A stretch of 64,000 bases of DNA from Adiantum capillus-veneris (taxonomy: Eukaryota; Streptophyta; Polypodiopsida; Polypodiales; Pteridaceae), in NCBI GenBank assembly GCA_014529385.2, contig CM043969.1:9897001-9961000 (forward strand), read 5' to 3'. Under the pieces are notes generated by a model, which worked only from the letters and a program-made list of their open reading frames with translations, did not search any database and was not told where the DNA came from. The position numbers were made by a program, and so were the translations under genes. Shown piece by piece: positions 44,761 to 56,439 of this stretch; the first letter of the stretch is position 1; each line of letters opens with the position of its first letter.

Positions 44761-45480
44761 GGTTGTAGGCAACAAACCAGTCAGTAAACCACCCTACAGA
44801 ATGAGTCATTCTCTGAGTGCTGAGGTGGAACATGAGCTTGCTGACTATTTTAGCAGAGGGTTTATTTAGCCGAGCTCTTCACCATGGGCTTCTCCTATCC
44901 TATTGGTGAAGAAAAAGAATGGTAGTATGCACATGTGCGTAGACTACCATGGGTTAAAACGCGGTCACTGTTAATAACAAGTACCCATTACCATGAGTGG
45001 ATGAGTTGTTTGACAAGCTCACTCATGCTCGTATTTTTACAAAGATTGACATGCAGTCAAGCTATCACCAAGTACGTATTCATATTGCAAATATACCCAA
45101 AACTAAATTTCTTACAAGGTTTGGGCATTAGGAGTTTTTGGTTATGCCTTTTGGGTTAACAAATGCGCCCGCTACTTTCATGACACTCATGTATAGTGTC
45201 TAAAGATCGTACTTAGGTAAGTTTGTTATCATTTTTCTCGATGAAATTCTTGTATACAATGCTTTTGAGAAAGAGTACTTGCAACATCTGAGGCAGGTGT
45301 TTGAATTGCTAAGAGAAAATAACTTATATGCCAAAGAATCAAAGTGCGATCTCTCAAGGAGGAAATTCACTATCTAGGGCATGTTATCTCAGCTTATGGG
45401 TTGCACATGGATAAATCCAAAGTGGACACCATTCGGAGAATGCCACCTCTAAAAAATCTGAAAGAGTTATAGATTTTCTT
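44761..45480 (+). pseudogene. Element H1 reverse transcriptase
   Basis: Decayed RT: PYRMSHSLSAEVEHEL, VKKKNGS, a TKIDMQSSYHQVRIH-like block, FGLTNAPATF and a FLDE-like catalytic block can be read in different frames. Several breaks. Fossil. Confidence 0.75.
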
Positions 45481-46010
45481 GGGATTTGCAGGTTTTTATC
45501 GACGGTTCGTTAAAAACTATGTTCATATTGTTGTTCCAATGACGGACCACCTAAAGGGCAAAGGAAACAAATTCCAATGGGGTGCCGCTCAAGAGCAAAG
45601 TTTTGATACACTCAAGGATGCATTAGCTACAACTCTTATTCTAGCTATTGTGGATCCTTTGAAGCCATTCGTTTTGGAAACGGATGATAGAAATCGTGCT
45701 ATTGGAACAGTCCTTCTACAAGAGGGGTGACCAATTGTATTTGAAAGCAAGAATCTTGATTCAATGCAAAAGAATTTTTCTACTTATGAATGCAAACTCT
45801 ACGAAATAGTGTCTGCCTTAAAGACATGGCAGTATTACTTGTATGGAACTTAGTTTGAGATTGTGTTTGACTAATGAAATCATAAAATGGTTTACACAAC
45901 AAACCAACTTGAAGGGTCAAAAGGCCAAGTGGACTGAGATTCTTTAGGAGTATGACACAAAGCTCCGGTATTGTAAAGGACAGTACAATGTGGTGGATGA
46001 TGTTCTTAGC
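45481..46010 (+). pseudogene. Element H1 RT end and RNase H
   Basis: GFAGFYRRFVKNYVHI, FQWGAAQEQSFDTLKDAL and FVLETDDRNRAIGTVLLQEG, then TYECKLYEIVSALKTWQYYL. Matches the tether and RNase H of chromoviruses. Fossil. Confidence 0.82.
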
Positions 46011-47330
46011 TATATGTCTGAGATCAATTCTCTTTTGTTCACGAAACTACAAAGTGAATTTTTGGATTCTCTAAAGGGAAAATATGAGCATGATGACGCA
46101 TACTCCAAAGTGTGGAGCCATGTGCAAATGAGATATCCTTATCACTCCAATGATAGTAGTGTTTTGTTAACCTCCACACACAGTTCTCCTCCATCGAGTG
46201 ATGAACTACAAAGATGGAAGAATTTTTCCATCGACAATGGGTACCTACTCCACAAGGGGAAAGTTTGTGTACCAATAGACATGAACATTTGGCATCACAT
46301 TATTTAGGAATGTCATGACAGTAAAAGTGCAGGGAACCCGGGTATTAAAAAGACTTATTCTCTTGTAAGACGACAATTTTACTGGCTAGGCTTACATGGC
46401 CTTGTTCAAGACTACGCCTTGCATTGCAAAAAATGTCAAGTTAGCAAAGAAGAGCGTCTAAAGGCAGGAGGACTTGTACATCCTTTGGAGATTCCCAATG
46501 GTAAATGGAAATTATCTCTATGGATTTTATTGTGGATTTACCAACCACTGTATGAGGTCATGACTCCGTATGGGTGGTGATAGACTAGTTGACTAAACTA
46601 TGCAAGTTTATTTCAACCAAGTTGACCATAAAGACTCCAAAATTAGCTAAGTTATTTGTGGACAATCTGTACAAGTTGTATGGATTTCCAAGTAACATTG
46701 TGAGTGATCGTGATCCCAAGTTTAATAGTCATGTTTGGAGGGCTCTATTTAAACGATTGGGTACACAACTCAATCTCAGTACAAAAGATCATCCAGAAAC
46801 GGATGGTACAATTGAACAAATTAACCAAGTCCTAGAGGATATGCTACAAGAATATGTTAGCAAGAAACAAATAGATTGGGAAGAGTATCTACCTCTTCTT
46901 GAGCTTGCTTACAACAGTGCTAAGCATGTCGCGACTAGATTTAGTCCTTTCATTCTCATGTATGGTTTTTCAACCTAGGTCACCCGTTACGGTTGGGTTG
47001 GCAACCAAAAGGCTCTAGTAGGTTAAGGATTTTCTCCAAGACCATATGGAAATGCTAAAACTTGCTTGTCAGAATGTTCGAAAAGCACAGGATCGGTATA
47101 AGAATTACACTGATAAAAAACGTCGGCGAGTTACCTTTGAGGAAGGGGAAGTGGTGTTTTTGTGTGTGTCAGAGAATTCAAAAAGTCTGAAGACTGTGCC
47201 AACACCTAAATTATTTCCAAGATGTTGTGGGCCTTTCAAGATACTCAAGGGAGTTTCATGTAAGCCGTTTACATAAACGTTTACATGGGAAGACAATGTC
47301 CTTGACCAACATATTTTGGTCAATTTCATT
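46011..47330 (+). pseudogene. Element H1 integrase
   Basis: The zinc-binding part contains YALHCKKCQVSKEE. The core has FVDNLYKLYGFPSNIVSDRD and HPETDGTIEQINQVLEDMLQ, then LELAYNSAKHVATRFSPF. The C-terminal part has KNYTDKKRRRVTFEEGEVVF and FHVSRLHKRLHGK. Fossil. Confidence 0.85.
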
Positions 47331-47522
47331 GAACCTCCTACCCCACTGCATGAACTTGATCAAATTCTTTACTATCATGATTTACATATGTGTCATCATG
47401 TATGTTGTCAAGCTTTAATCAAGTGGAAAGATTGACTTGAAGAAGGCGCCACTTGAGAAAACATTGGTGTTCTTAAGAAGAAGTTTTCCACTTTTGTTTT
47501 TGAGGAATAAAACACTTATCCA
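47331..47522 (+). pseudogene. Element H1 chromodomain-like end
   Basis: After the HVSRLHK motif a short stretch reads QALIKWKD, followed by Glu-rich and Phe-rich residues ending near LIQGGSN. This pattern (IKWK and acidic residues) is the C-terminal chromodomain of plant chromoviruses. Decayed. Confidence 0.6.
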
Positions 47523-47534
47523 AGGTGGGAGTAA

Positions 47535-47657
47535 TGTCATAGCAAGGGCATACCCAGGGGAAATAGCCGGCTATCAGTGTGGACTGGAGATTCAGGACAA
47601 GAGCTATATATATGGAGGTTGGGTAGTGAATCCAAGAAGGCACTTCCTTGGGATTCA
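47535..47657 (+). repeat. Element H1 3' LTR (very short)
   Basis: 123 bp, TGTCATAGC..GGGATTCA, preceded by purine-rich GGTGGGAGTAA. It matches the 5' LTR of H2 (56058-56198). Confidence 0.75.
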
Positions 47658-48055
47658 TACTAGTGTAGTCCTGTGTTATTTCCACCACATGTTCAAGGTG
47701 GTGAGTCCTCCAATTAGGGTTTCCCCTCCTAAACTAACTACTTGGTCTTATATAATGAAATTCTGAAGCTTCCATAAAATGGTCACCACAAAGAATCAAA
47801 GCGTCAATTTTGGGTTTTTAATAGGTTGAAAGAGCGCTAAAATTGTGCGATTGGGAGCAAGGCTACACCCAATCTTCACACACATAACAATTTTGAGTTA
47901 ATCTTGGTTATTTTTTAAAGTGGACCTTTCATGGATGAATTTTATTTCTTATTTAGTTTGTTTTTAGATTCAAATCATCTACATCTTGCTTGATTTTGCT
48001 AGAATCCTCATAGTTAGAGGCCCAACACTTTCCTAGCCACAATGGACACTTCTTG
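47658..48055. other. Unassigned AT-rich segment
   Basis: No coding sequence recognised. It may hold the flank of the hAT remnant. Confidence 0.4.
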
Positions 48056-48600
48056 ACAGTGTATTACAACCATTGGGCAAAATGTATGGGAAGCACTTTT
48101 TTGTTAATTTTCTAGGATTTTTACAGTTCTTTGCATTGTCCATGACTACTTGCACGACATGTTCAACACCGATTTATTTAATTACATTAATCAAGACCTT
48201 AGAAATGTATTTGCCACTTTTAATTGCATTGAAACTGTCAATCGCCTTTATGAACGTTTCTCCCCTTGGACAAACTAGCATTACATTGATTAGTGGTCTT
48301 CTTTCAACATTAAACCAACCATCACTCACAATTGTGCATCTTGAAAGCGAATTATTCCCAAGTATTATTTTGGAAACATGGTCTTTGACTTTGATGTAAC
48401 ATTTGTCCAAGAGATCATTTTGTATCGTGTGATACAAAGAGGCTAAACATCATGGGCCAAACTCATCGATTTTTTTCCATGCGACCTTACAATGATTGTT
48501 GTCTACCATGACTAGAGCACTTCTAGTGAAGAAAATCACTTTGGCAAGTGCGGTTATTACTTCTTCTAGAGACTACATTCAAAATCTTTGATGCAACGAT
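48056..48600 (-). pseudogene. hAT transposase remnant (DUF659 region)
   Basis: The longest open piece (48174-48437) reads LLDKCYIKVKDHVSKIILG, then RCTIVSDGWFNVERRPLINV and MLVCPRGETFIKAIDS, the DUF659 block of plant hAT-type transposases. Upstream on the minus strand (about 48440-48560) another stretch reads VAWKKIDEFGP, and downstream (about 48060-48170) GVEHVVQVVMDNAKNC; both are neighbours of this block in the family. The pieces lie in more than one frame with stop codons between them, so it is dead. No BED zinc finger, hAT dimerisation region, terminal repeats or duplication found. Confidence 0.8.
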
Positions 48601-50079
48601 TTTTGTTGCGTTTGCCCAAGTCCACGTTCATTGTGATGCTTAAAAGGAACACTGCTTGGAATTTCCTCTCTTTATGTAGACTATTTAACAGGGTTAATAT
48701 ATCGACCACATATGTTGTGTGAATAATTCACTCTTTGCCCGGGCCTTTCTTATTCTTTGCCTTCTTTGTACCACTTGTGTGGACATTTTGCTGCATTTCT
48801 TTCAATTTAATACCGAAGGCATAAGAGCTAGATGTTCAATTTTAAAAATATTTTTCTTCTTTTTAATATATATTAGAAAAACAATCACTAAGAAAGTAAT
48901 CAAATCTGTACATTATGAGATTTGCAATGCACTCTAGTCAATCCACATATCGACCACATATGTTGTGAGAAAACATACACATTGCAATGCACTCTCTACA
49001 TGGCATTATGAATACAACAATGCTATGAATTTTTCGATGCAGTTATAAATATGATGACTAGTTATACATCCTCTTTGATTTGCAAACAATACACATCTAT
49101 TTTCAAATGCTACAAAGAATAATCAACTTCTACACTGAAACGATGATAATTATTTGCCAACCACACACAAAAGCAACAATATCTAGGATTGGTCATATCA
49201 CGCACTAACAATCTTTCATGATACATAATGCACTTACTATATAAACCAATGCATAAAACAAGGCAATGAATCTTTAATACAATTACACAATTGATGACTA
49301 CTTGTACCCAATCAAGGATTGTAGCCCCCTTATGCATCCAATTCAATATATAAAAGATATTTTCACCCAATTAAGGATTATATCTCTCATATTGTGCAGT
49401 GGCAATGTATATCAACTCAAATTGAAAAATGCAAGACTTCAAGGATCTTTATATACCCAGTATACTAGTACAGGGCATCCAAACCTTGACTATCGACTCG
49501 TCATTTACACATGCTCATCTTTTTTAAAACCAGCTTCGGTCCTTTTATGGACCAATGGCTTTGTCACAATGAGCACGAATATCCAAATTCTCAATTGTTT
49601 TGGCTTCGTACCTTTATGTTCGATGAAGGATTTAAATATTTTTAGAAGTGGTTATCGAATTGAGAATCACGCTCGGCCCAAAAAAAGGACCTGTGACTCT
49701 ATAACCTTATGTTAATTCACAACAACAAGGAGATGACTGCACCCGACGTTGGGATACACTCCCTTGGGATTTTCCTAGTCAAAGTGGCAAGGTTAAAACA
49801 ACTTTTACTATGTATAATTACGTCCATCGGGCTTGTTTATTTTCCCAGCAGGCTCACCGGGATATTATTAATTCTCGGCGGACCTCTAGGGAAACAAAAA
49901 AATATTGGTAGGCTCGGAGGGAAAATAATGAAACCCGGTAGGCAAACCAGCTCTATTGGTTTTTGCAGGTCATCATGAAGATTACGTTAACAATTAACGT
50001 GATCGCATCTTTTTCATGTGTAATTACTTGTGTTATTAACTTAATCACACGATCGTGACCACGTCAATGAAATTCGTGG
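48601..50079. other. AT-rich sequence without recognised genes
   Basis: Only short frames. The part next to the hAT remnant (to about 48850) may be its decayed N-terminal linker. An ACGTGATCG-type motif pair near 49996-50066 resembles the subterminal palindromes of the hAT MITE at 52408-52764. Confidence 0.4.
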
Positions 50080-52394
50080 CATTGAATCTCCTAATTGTGC
50101 TTAACTTGACTGCACATGATGCTCTTCCTGTCATCATGAATGAAAGCCTAATTTATCCCCTTAATCTATCTACTTTGCATGTGGTATCATAGCTAGGTTT
50201 GAGTAGATGCACCACTCACCCTTAAGCTAGTCCATTCAAGTCCCCTACTTGGTTGAATTGGTTTCCATCCATACCTCCTTGAATTGCACTTTAGGACTTT
50301 GCATAATAAGTTTTGGATTGATTCTAATGTGTGTGTGAGAACCATATCTTGATTTTGCATTTCAAATTTGAAGCTCATTATTGCCCCAATCTTTGCAATT
50401 AATTTATGTTCGTGAAGCCTCTCAATTATAGCTATCAAATAAGCTTACTTATGCCCAAATAGGAGCACATTTGAGCTCAAGAGCTCTCGGTCCACTGTGA
50501 TGTCTAATTCAAATTCTATAGGCAAAGCTCCATATAAAAGTAAACGGGCTTGGTGTGTTGGCTTACGACAAACATCTTAATGTTAGCGGGGGGTTGTGGG
50601 ATCAAAATGTGTGCTCCCTATTTTGGGATAATTGACGTAGGACTTCAATACTGTTATCAGAAGGTGCCTATATTTTTGGTCTCCTCCACTGGAGACACTG
50701 TACATGCAACCCCACAAAGGTACCTTATTCATTTTTTGGGTTCAAAAGCAGGAATCCCATGAACTCCACTCTAAAAATTATATCCTTGCAAGCACCCCAT
50801 GTTCCCACTAATCCCATCTTCTTTCTATACTTTGGCACTGCCACTGGCTGCAGTACACACCAAAAATACTGTAATAATTAGCAAAGATATCCACTATTAG
50901 TGCTTGTTAATGGTTCATGAAAGTGAATTAAATTTTTTTTGAAGTGTGTGATCTGCAAAAAATATAGGAGTCCAACCCTTTTGTGAAGAGGGGCTTCACA
51001 ACAAGAGAAGAGTGGCTTCACAAAGTTTTATTCTATTTTTTTGTAAAAGCACTTGCAAAATTAGTGCACAAATCACATGAAGATTAGAAACTACCCTACA
51101 CTAAAGGGGTAATAACTTCTTCACACCACACATTGAGATAGACTATGGGCAAGGAAGCACTCACTTGTTTTTATGACCAAGGGCTCCATATCTTGCAAAT
51201 CAAAACAAAGGGGTATTTAATGAAGAAGCAACTGTGGTCCACAAATAAGCCTTTGGGGGAGGGGGAGAGGATTGAGACTAGGTGATCTCTCATAGCACGC
51301 AATGAGAAATCATTAGGTATTATCTTCATTGTAGTGAAAGACAATTACATCCACTACTTATTTATGATGCATGGGCCACATCCCACACTAGAGAGACATT
51401 TTGGAGGCATAGTCAAACACTCCAAACTTTCTCTCAAAATGCTACAATCAAAGTGTCATTCTAATCAAAGAAAAGGGGCTTGTACCAAACTAATAGGACA
51501 TCATCAACTTGGTCCAAGAGCATAAGAACAAGATCTCAAATACAAAGACCTCAAGAGGAGCTTTTGTTGCTACATCATCAAGGAACCCAACAAATAAAAG
51601 GTCCAAACACTACAATTTCACCAACCACACATCTGACAAATGCTACAAAATCAGTTCTTTTGTGCATTGTGGTGAGAATAACCATGGGTCTAGTTGATGT
51701 ATGTACAAAGATAAAGGAGAAGTCAACATGACTGAATAATCAAATGATGAAGACAATGGATTAGTGCGCTTCGTAGATGTACTCCAAGATACTCAACTTA
51801 TCCTACACCCTAGTTGCTTACAACTTTATAGGGAAGTAATTTTTGAATTGCAACCTTGTTTCATACCATTCTCAAGGGGATAGATTTTTGTCCTACACCC
51901 TACTATCACCACTCTCTAGGGGAGGCATTTGTTTTGTACACATATCTAGATGGGAGACTAAGAGCCCAGTATGATGTGCTTTGACACAAAAAGGGGAGGA
52001 TTTTTAGGTTTTTTGCATAAGCCCACACCATGGAGCTCTCCTTTTATCTCACTTTGTCCCGATTCGTTATATTTTCCCACTAGACTTGCCTATCACTTTT
52101 AGTTGATGCTTGTATTGCCTTCACATGGTACACAGATACACACACCCACACCCACGGTGAAGCATGAATGACCAAGAGAGGATATGGACTGACCTTCACT
52201 CATTCAATGATCTATGACATCATCAAAATCTCCCTCTAGAAGCCTATAGAATGGCTCACTAAGTTGTTGCTCTCTAGTTCAATAATCAATCCATTTCATG
52301 TTTATTTTCATTGTGCATTGAGTCTCCTAATTGTGCTCTCCATATTATCATAATTGTAATCCTAATGTATCTCCCTTAATCTATCTACTCTACA
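50080..52394 (+). mobile_element. Unit L: decayed LTR-retroelement-like unit
   Basis: Two copies of a terminal sequence (GCATTGARTCTCCTAATTGTGCT.. to ..CTTAATCTATCTACT) end at 50179 and 52394. The left one is followed by TGGTATCATAGC (50182-50193), an initiator-Met primer site with one mismatch. Inside, a stretch near 51540-51700 reads KHYNFTNHTSDKCYK and CGENNHG, like decayed gag zinc knuckles. The LTR starts are not determined. Old and broken; low certainty. Confidence 0.45.
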
Positions 52395-52399
52395 TATCA

Positions 52400-52407
52400 C
52401 TCTTAAG
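52400..52407. repeat. 8-bp target duplication of hAT MITE
   Basis: CTCTTAAG, repeated exactly at 52765-52772. Confidence 0.9.
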
Positions 52408-52764
52408 CAAGGATTTAATATTTACGTGATCACGTGAATTTTATGTGATCACAATGCTTATTATCACATTCACATAATCACAATTATCATGATCACAAAA
52501 AATTCGATAAGTAGTGATGTGGAAACACACCAAAACCCCATCGGGATATGTGTTTTTCTCAATGGGACCATCAAGAAACTGTAAGAATGATAAACCAAGC
52601 CCACCAAGAAATGATAAAGCCCCACTGGGCATACTGAATTGGACAATTTTTATAGGTTAAAGGAAAGTCACGTGAATATTTAAAGTGATCACGTATTTTG
52701 AAATGTGATCACTCAATGTTATTAACGTGATCACGTATTTGTGATCACGTTAATGAAATCCCTG
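52408..52764. mobile_element. hAT-type MITE with GTGATCAC motifs
   Basis: 357 bp. The left end CAAGGATTTAATATTTACGTGATCAC is an imperfect inverse of the right end, whose complement starts CAGGGATTTCATTAACGTGATCAC. The flanking 8-bp CTCTTAAG duplication and the CARGG tips fit the hAT superfamily. The palindrome GTGATCAC occurs at least six times, clustered toward both ends, likely transposase-binding repeats. No coding capacity. Confidence 0.92.
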
Positions 52765-52772
52765 CTCTTAAG

Positions 52773-54100
52773 TCCTTATAAGAGAAAGCAAATACATCTC
52801 TATGTTTGTTTAGGGTTTGATCGAAGTTTCTTCTTCTTTTGGAGATAAATTAGTGGAAATATATGCAATAGATGTTCACTTGGAAAGGATAAATCTTTCT
52901 GCTTTGCATCTTCTAGTCCATTATAAGTCTTTCTAGGTTCTTCCATCCCCACATTGTACCACTATCTTTCTATGTTGAAGTATAGACTCTTTATAATGGA
53001 TGGAACACTTATAGAACTGCTCTACTTACCCTAATTTGATTTCTCAGGCTTATTTTCTTGGTTTGTTTGTATTCTCAATCTTTTATGTTTTCTTCTTCCA
53101 TCATTGGGTCTCTTTTACTCATGGAAAATAATTTTTTGTACCATAATCATATTCATTTACCAGCATAAGATAATGTGTTTACCTTTCAACATTGGCATAA
53201 GGACGCACTTTCATACTGAGGGAATGTCACTTGTGTGTAACCATATGAGGGAATCCACTCTATAATCATGCTAATATACTATGTAAGTTCAATAGGGTGG
53301 GTTTCTTATGTTTGAAAACACTAAACAAATAAAGAGAGATAAATTAATGAGAGGGGTCTTCTTTATCCACTTTGGAAAAAAATTCCGATAGTTCATAAAA
53401 AAGAGAAGTCAATCTATTTAATAAATTTTTAACAGAGGGGTTTTCTAAGTACCCCACAAACCCACATATAAAGGGGAGTTCTTGATAATGGACCCCTTGC
53501 GGAAACTATCTAGTAAAAAATCCCTATATACAAAGGTTACAACACTCACATATCCCCCTATCTTTGCCCAATGGGTTGTCCAATTTCTCTAAATGGAGTT
53601 TGTCTTTATAGACTTTTAGTCATGTAATTTATTCTCTCAAAACAAGCATTTTTTCATATTCTATAGTAGAAAGTTGAGGTGTCCTATGAGTTCAATTTGT
53701 GTAGACACTATAGCAAGTACCACCCTATTTCTTTTTGTTTCATTCTTAATTGCTTCCTCACCATAGATTAAACAATTATCACCGTGTGGATGGGTTTCCT
53801 TACCTCACTCATATCTTATTTTGCAGATATAGCGAGAACCATGAACATAATTGTCAATCCATGGGACAAAGCTGACTTGACTAGTGCATGGAGGCTACAA
53901 GAGGGTGTCAATATCTTGGAAAACAATAGACAACTCGTATCTAACACAAGTTACACCCAAATGACCTAAGCCATCAAAAGCTAGTTACTAATCAGCAAAC
54001 AAGCCATGATTGTTAAAGCATCAAACAATATCCGAATGTTATGAAACTTCTAGGACAAGTATATAAGACTTAAGCACGCATGCTTATGGTCTCAAATCTC
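52773..54100. other. AT-rich sequence without recognised genes
   Basis: Short frames only; no repeat or domain recognised. Confidence 0.45.
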
Positions 54101-54695
54101 ACTTTTGATAAAGTGCAAAAAATAAAATTATTAACATTAGTGAGATTTTGACCTAGTCATTTCTGACCCTGAATGCATCTAAATGCTTAGCAATGATGCC
54201 CCAATACCCCGCCTATACTTATTTTGTGATTTCCTAGCTTGAATTCCTACTTATGGTGAAATTAGGCCATGGGTCGATGATGTCAAAAGCTATGATTTAT
54301 CATGATATGTTTACGTCAATGCGTAGAGCTCTTTCATGTGGTTGCAATGCAACAAACGACACTGCAATGACAGACAAGGGAGATAGAAGCATGAGAAGGA
54401 GATAAGTGAGCGTCGTAAGCTCACGCTATGTATTTCTTATCCAAAAACTTAAAAAAAACTTTAGAAAATTGGCTTTTATACCTTATTCAAGGTTTCTTTG
54501 GTCAAAAACTAATCCTCTGGGATCTCTAACTAAAGATAAATTGATAGAATCTGGAAGATTATAGCTCTGGCTCATAGATTACAATATCCACTTGTCAAAT
54601 AGGAGTTACAATATTGTTGATTTATAAAAAGAATAAGTGTTTTTACAATAACGCTCTCAAAAATGTTACATGGGTTACATGGGTTAGTGCTAACA
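54101..54695 (-). repeat. Probable 3' LTR (part) of retroelement I
   Basis: The + strand sequence ends GGGTTAGTGCTAACA at 54695, followed by a pyrimidine run that on the minus strand is a polypurine tract (54696-54709) reading GAGGAGGGGGGGAA before TGTTAGCAC. This is the usual layout at a 3' LTR. The far end of the LTR is not determined; 54101 is a guess. Confidence 0.5.
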
Positions 54696-54734
54696 TTCCC
54701 CCCCTCCTCAACTGTGTCATCCCTTGACACAGTT

Positions 54735-55139
54735 TCAAGGAGTGAAATAGTCTTCAGATTGACGGATGGCGAGGCGGTCTTTAAGTGCTTGAAGTGCTTT
54801 TTGATATCTAATGCGTTGTTCTTTCTTGGGGACTTGTAAAAACTGAATAATAACTTTATTTCTGAGTTCTATGGCTGAATATCCGATGAACCTTGCTGGA
54901 AAATTGTTGATCACTGGTTGAAAATTCTTTGTACTCCATGTGAAGAACCCGATGTAAAAACCTTCTCTGCATGCCAACATATTGCTTGATGGCAAGAACA
55001 TACATCTGGCATAGAAGTTGTAAAGGACTTCTTCTAAAGTTTGTCCACTTAAATCATAGCATAAGCCTTGGTTACCTTCTAAAAAGGACATCCATGGGGC
55101 TCCTGCTTGTTCAGGCTCATGAAAAACTTGGATACATGT
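54735..55139 (-). pseudogene. Retroelement I: last frame before the polypurine tract
   Basis: Open stretch of about 118 residues, preceded in frame by a few more. It is aromatic-rich with CMFLPSSNMLACREGFYIGF, FPARFIGYSAIELRNKVIIQ and a charged helix (KKEQRIRYQKALQALKDRLA), ending DYFTP just before the polypurine tract. I do not recognise the family. Position says it is the 3'-most frame of a minus-strand retroelement. The upstream part is replaced by repeat R. Fossil. Confidence 0.5.
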
Positions 55140-55147
55140 GAGCGGAG

Positions 55148-55709
55148 AGCTCCTAAGGGCAATTGAAGCAAGTAGAAATATGCAAAAATTTCCATCATGG
55201 TCATCAGTCCGAAGATTAATTAATCATCTTATTAAACCCCGATATTGTTAACGGCCCAATTAATCTATAAGGGAGCTTAAACGCCTATTTACCACAATAG
55301 TTAATCTAAGTGTTGGTGCTACTAACGGCCCACCTTTGCTATCGAGATTAGATTGTACTCAAAGTTGACTTGATTAATTGAAGTTAATGGTGATTGTCAA
55401 ATCCATTTGTATCTATTGTTCTTGTTCTCTCTCTTCCACACCTCTCACAACTAGAGGCCCCACGCCTACCCGGCTCATGTTAACGGCCCGGTTAATTTGT
55501 AAAGGGAGCTTAAATGCCTATTTACAACAACAGTTAATCTAAGTGTTGGTGCTACGAACAAACCGCCTTGGCTATTGATTACAGTGTACTCAAAGCTTGA
55601 AGTGATTAGTTGAAGTTAAGGGTGATTGACAGAGACATTTTCATTTGTTGTTCTCATTCTCTCTCTTCCATACCTCTCACGAGCAAAGGCCCCGCGCTTA
55701 CCCAGCTCA
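55148..55709. repeat. Dispersed repeat R, tandem pair
   Basis: Two adjoining 232-bp units, 55246-55477 and 55478-55709, each TGTTAACGGCCC.. to ..CCC(G/A)GCTCA, plus the ~95-bp upstream part shared with 42640-42731. The units have clearly diverged, so the duplication is not recent. Confidence 0.88.
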
Positions 55710-56057
55710 CGTTTCAAACCCGTATCCCGTGACAACGTAAAAGAAGTATCCAAAGTGCTTACCAAGTGGGAACATGAGATTCAACATTACATTTAAGGTA
55801 AAAGGGGATTTTCCACAAAAATAGGAATTTATCCCAATTCTTCTATGAACAAAAAGGGAGATTTTAGGGAAAAAAGGGCTAAAAATGGCCATAAATTGGT
55901 CGAAAATAGTCTAGAAATAGCACAAAATGGCTCAAATTCCACATCAATGATGGTGCCATCATTTCTCAAGTTAAAAAGGAACTTATAGAGCCAATAATTG
56001 TCTCATTTGGGCATATATAATCAAGGAGATACAACCATTCCAATACATGGTGCTAGT
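55710..56057. other. AT-rich spacer
   Basis: Between repeat R and the H2 LTR; nothing recognised. Confidence 0.45.
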
Positions 56058-56198
56058 TGTCATGCCAAGGGCATACCCAGGGGGGTCACGGACCCGGGCA
56101 AAGAGGTCAGCTGCTTATGTGGACTGGGGATTCAGGCCAAGGGCTATGTATATGGGAGGTTGGGTGGTGAATCCAAGAAGGCAGTTCCCTGGGATTCA
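56058..56198 (+). repeat. Element H2 5' LTR (141 bp)
   Basis: Very short LTR; the end is fixed by the primer site 3 bp downstream. Similar to H1 47535-47657. Confidence 0.8.
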
Positions 56199-56201
56199 TA
56201 T

Positions 56202-56213
56202 TGGTATCAGAGC
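56202..56213 (+). other. Element H2 primer-binding site (tRNA-iMet)
   Basis: Exact TGGTATCAGAGC, 3 bp after the LTR. Confidence 0.9.
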
Positions 56214-56439
56214 TAAAAATAGTCCAAGGCAAGAGTGGTCCTCTCATGCTATTGCATGTGCATGCAATAGGGCCGTGGATCTCCTCTCTTGCCAGGCGGG
56301 GACCAAGTCGAGGAGGACAAAGGGGAAAATCCCATGTGTAGGCACCCTTGAGTCAAGGAGGGGAGAAACTCGACCCTCGCCAAATTGAATGTAGAAGGGT
56401 GCAATGGGGTCGCGAGGCCAAGGGGAGCAAAGTGTCGCC

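Larger units (their letters stand above)
43193..47657 (+). mobile_element. Element H1: Ty3/gypsy chromovirus, broken
   Basis: Recognisable from AGTGTCGCCATGG (43193), shared with H2 at 56431, to the 3' LTR at 47535-47657. Order: gag, protease, RT, RNase H, integrase, chromodomain-like end. Many breaks; clearly old. Only one LTR is seen. H2 supplies the 5' LTR and primer site of the family. Confidence 0.85.

Noticed and set aside
49110-49978. Short frames on both strands in the AT-rich spacer
   Set aside because: No recognisable motif, no repeated copy in the window and no consistent coding pattern.
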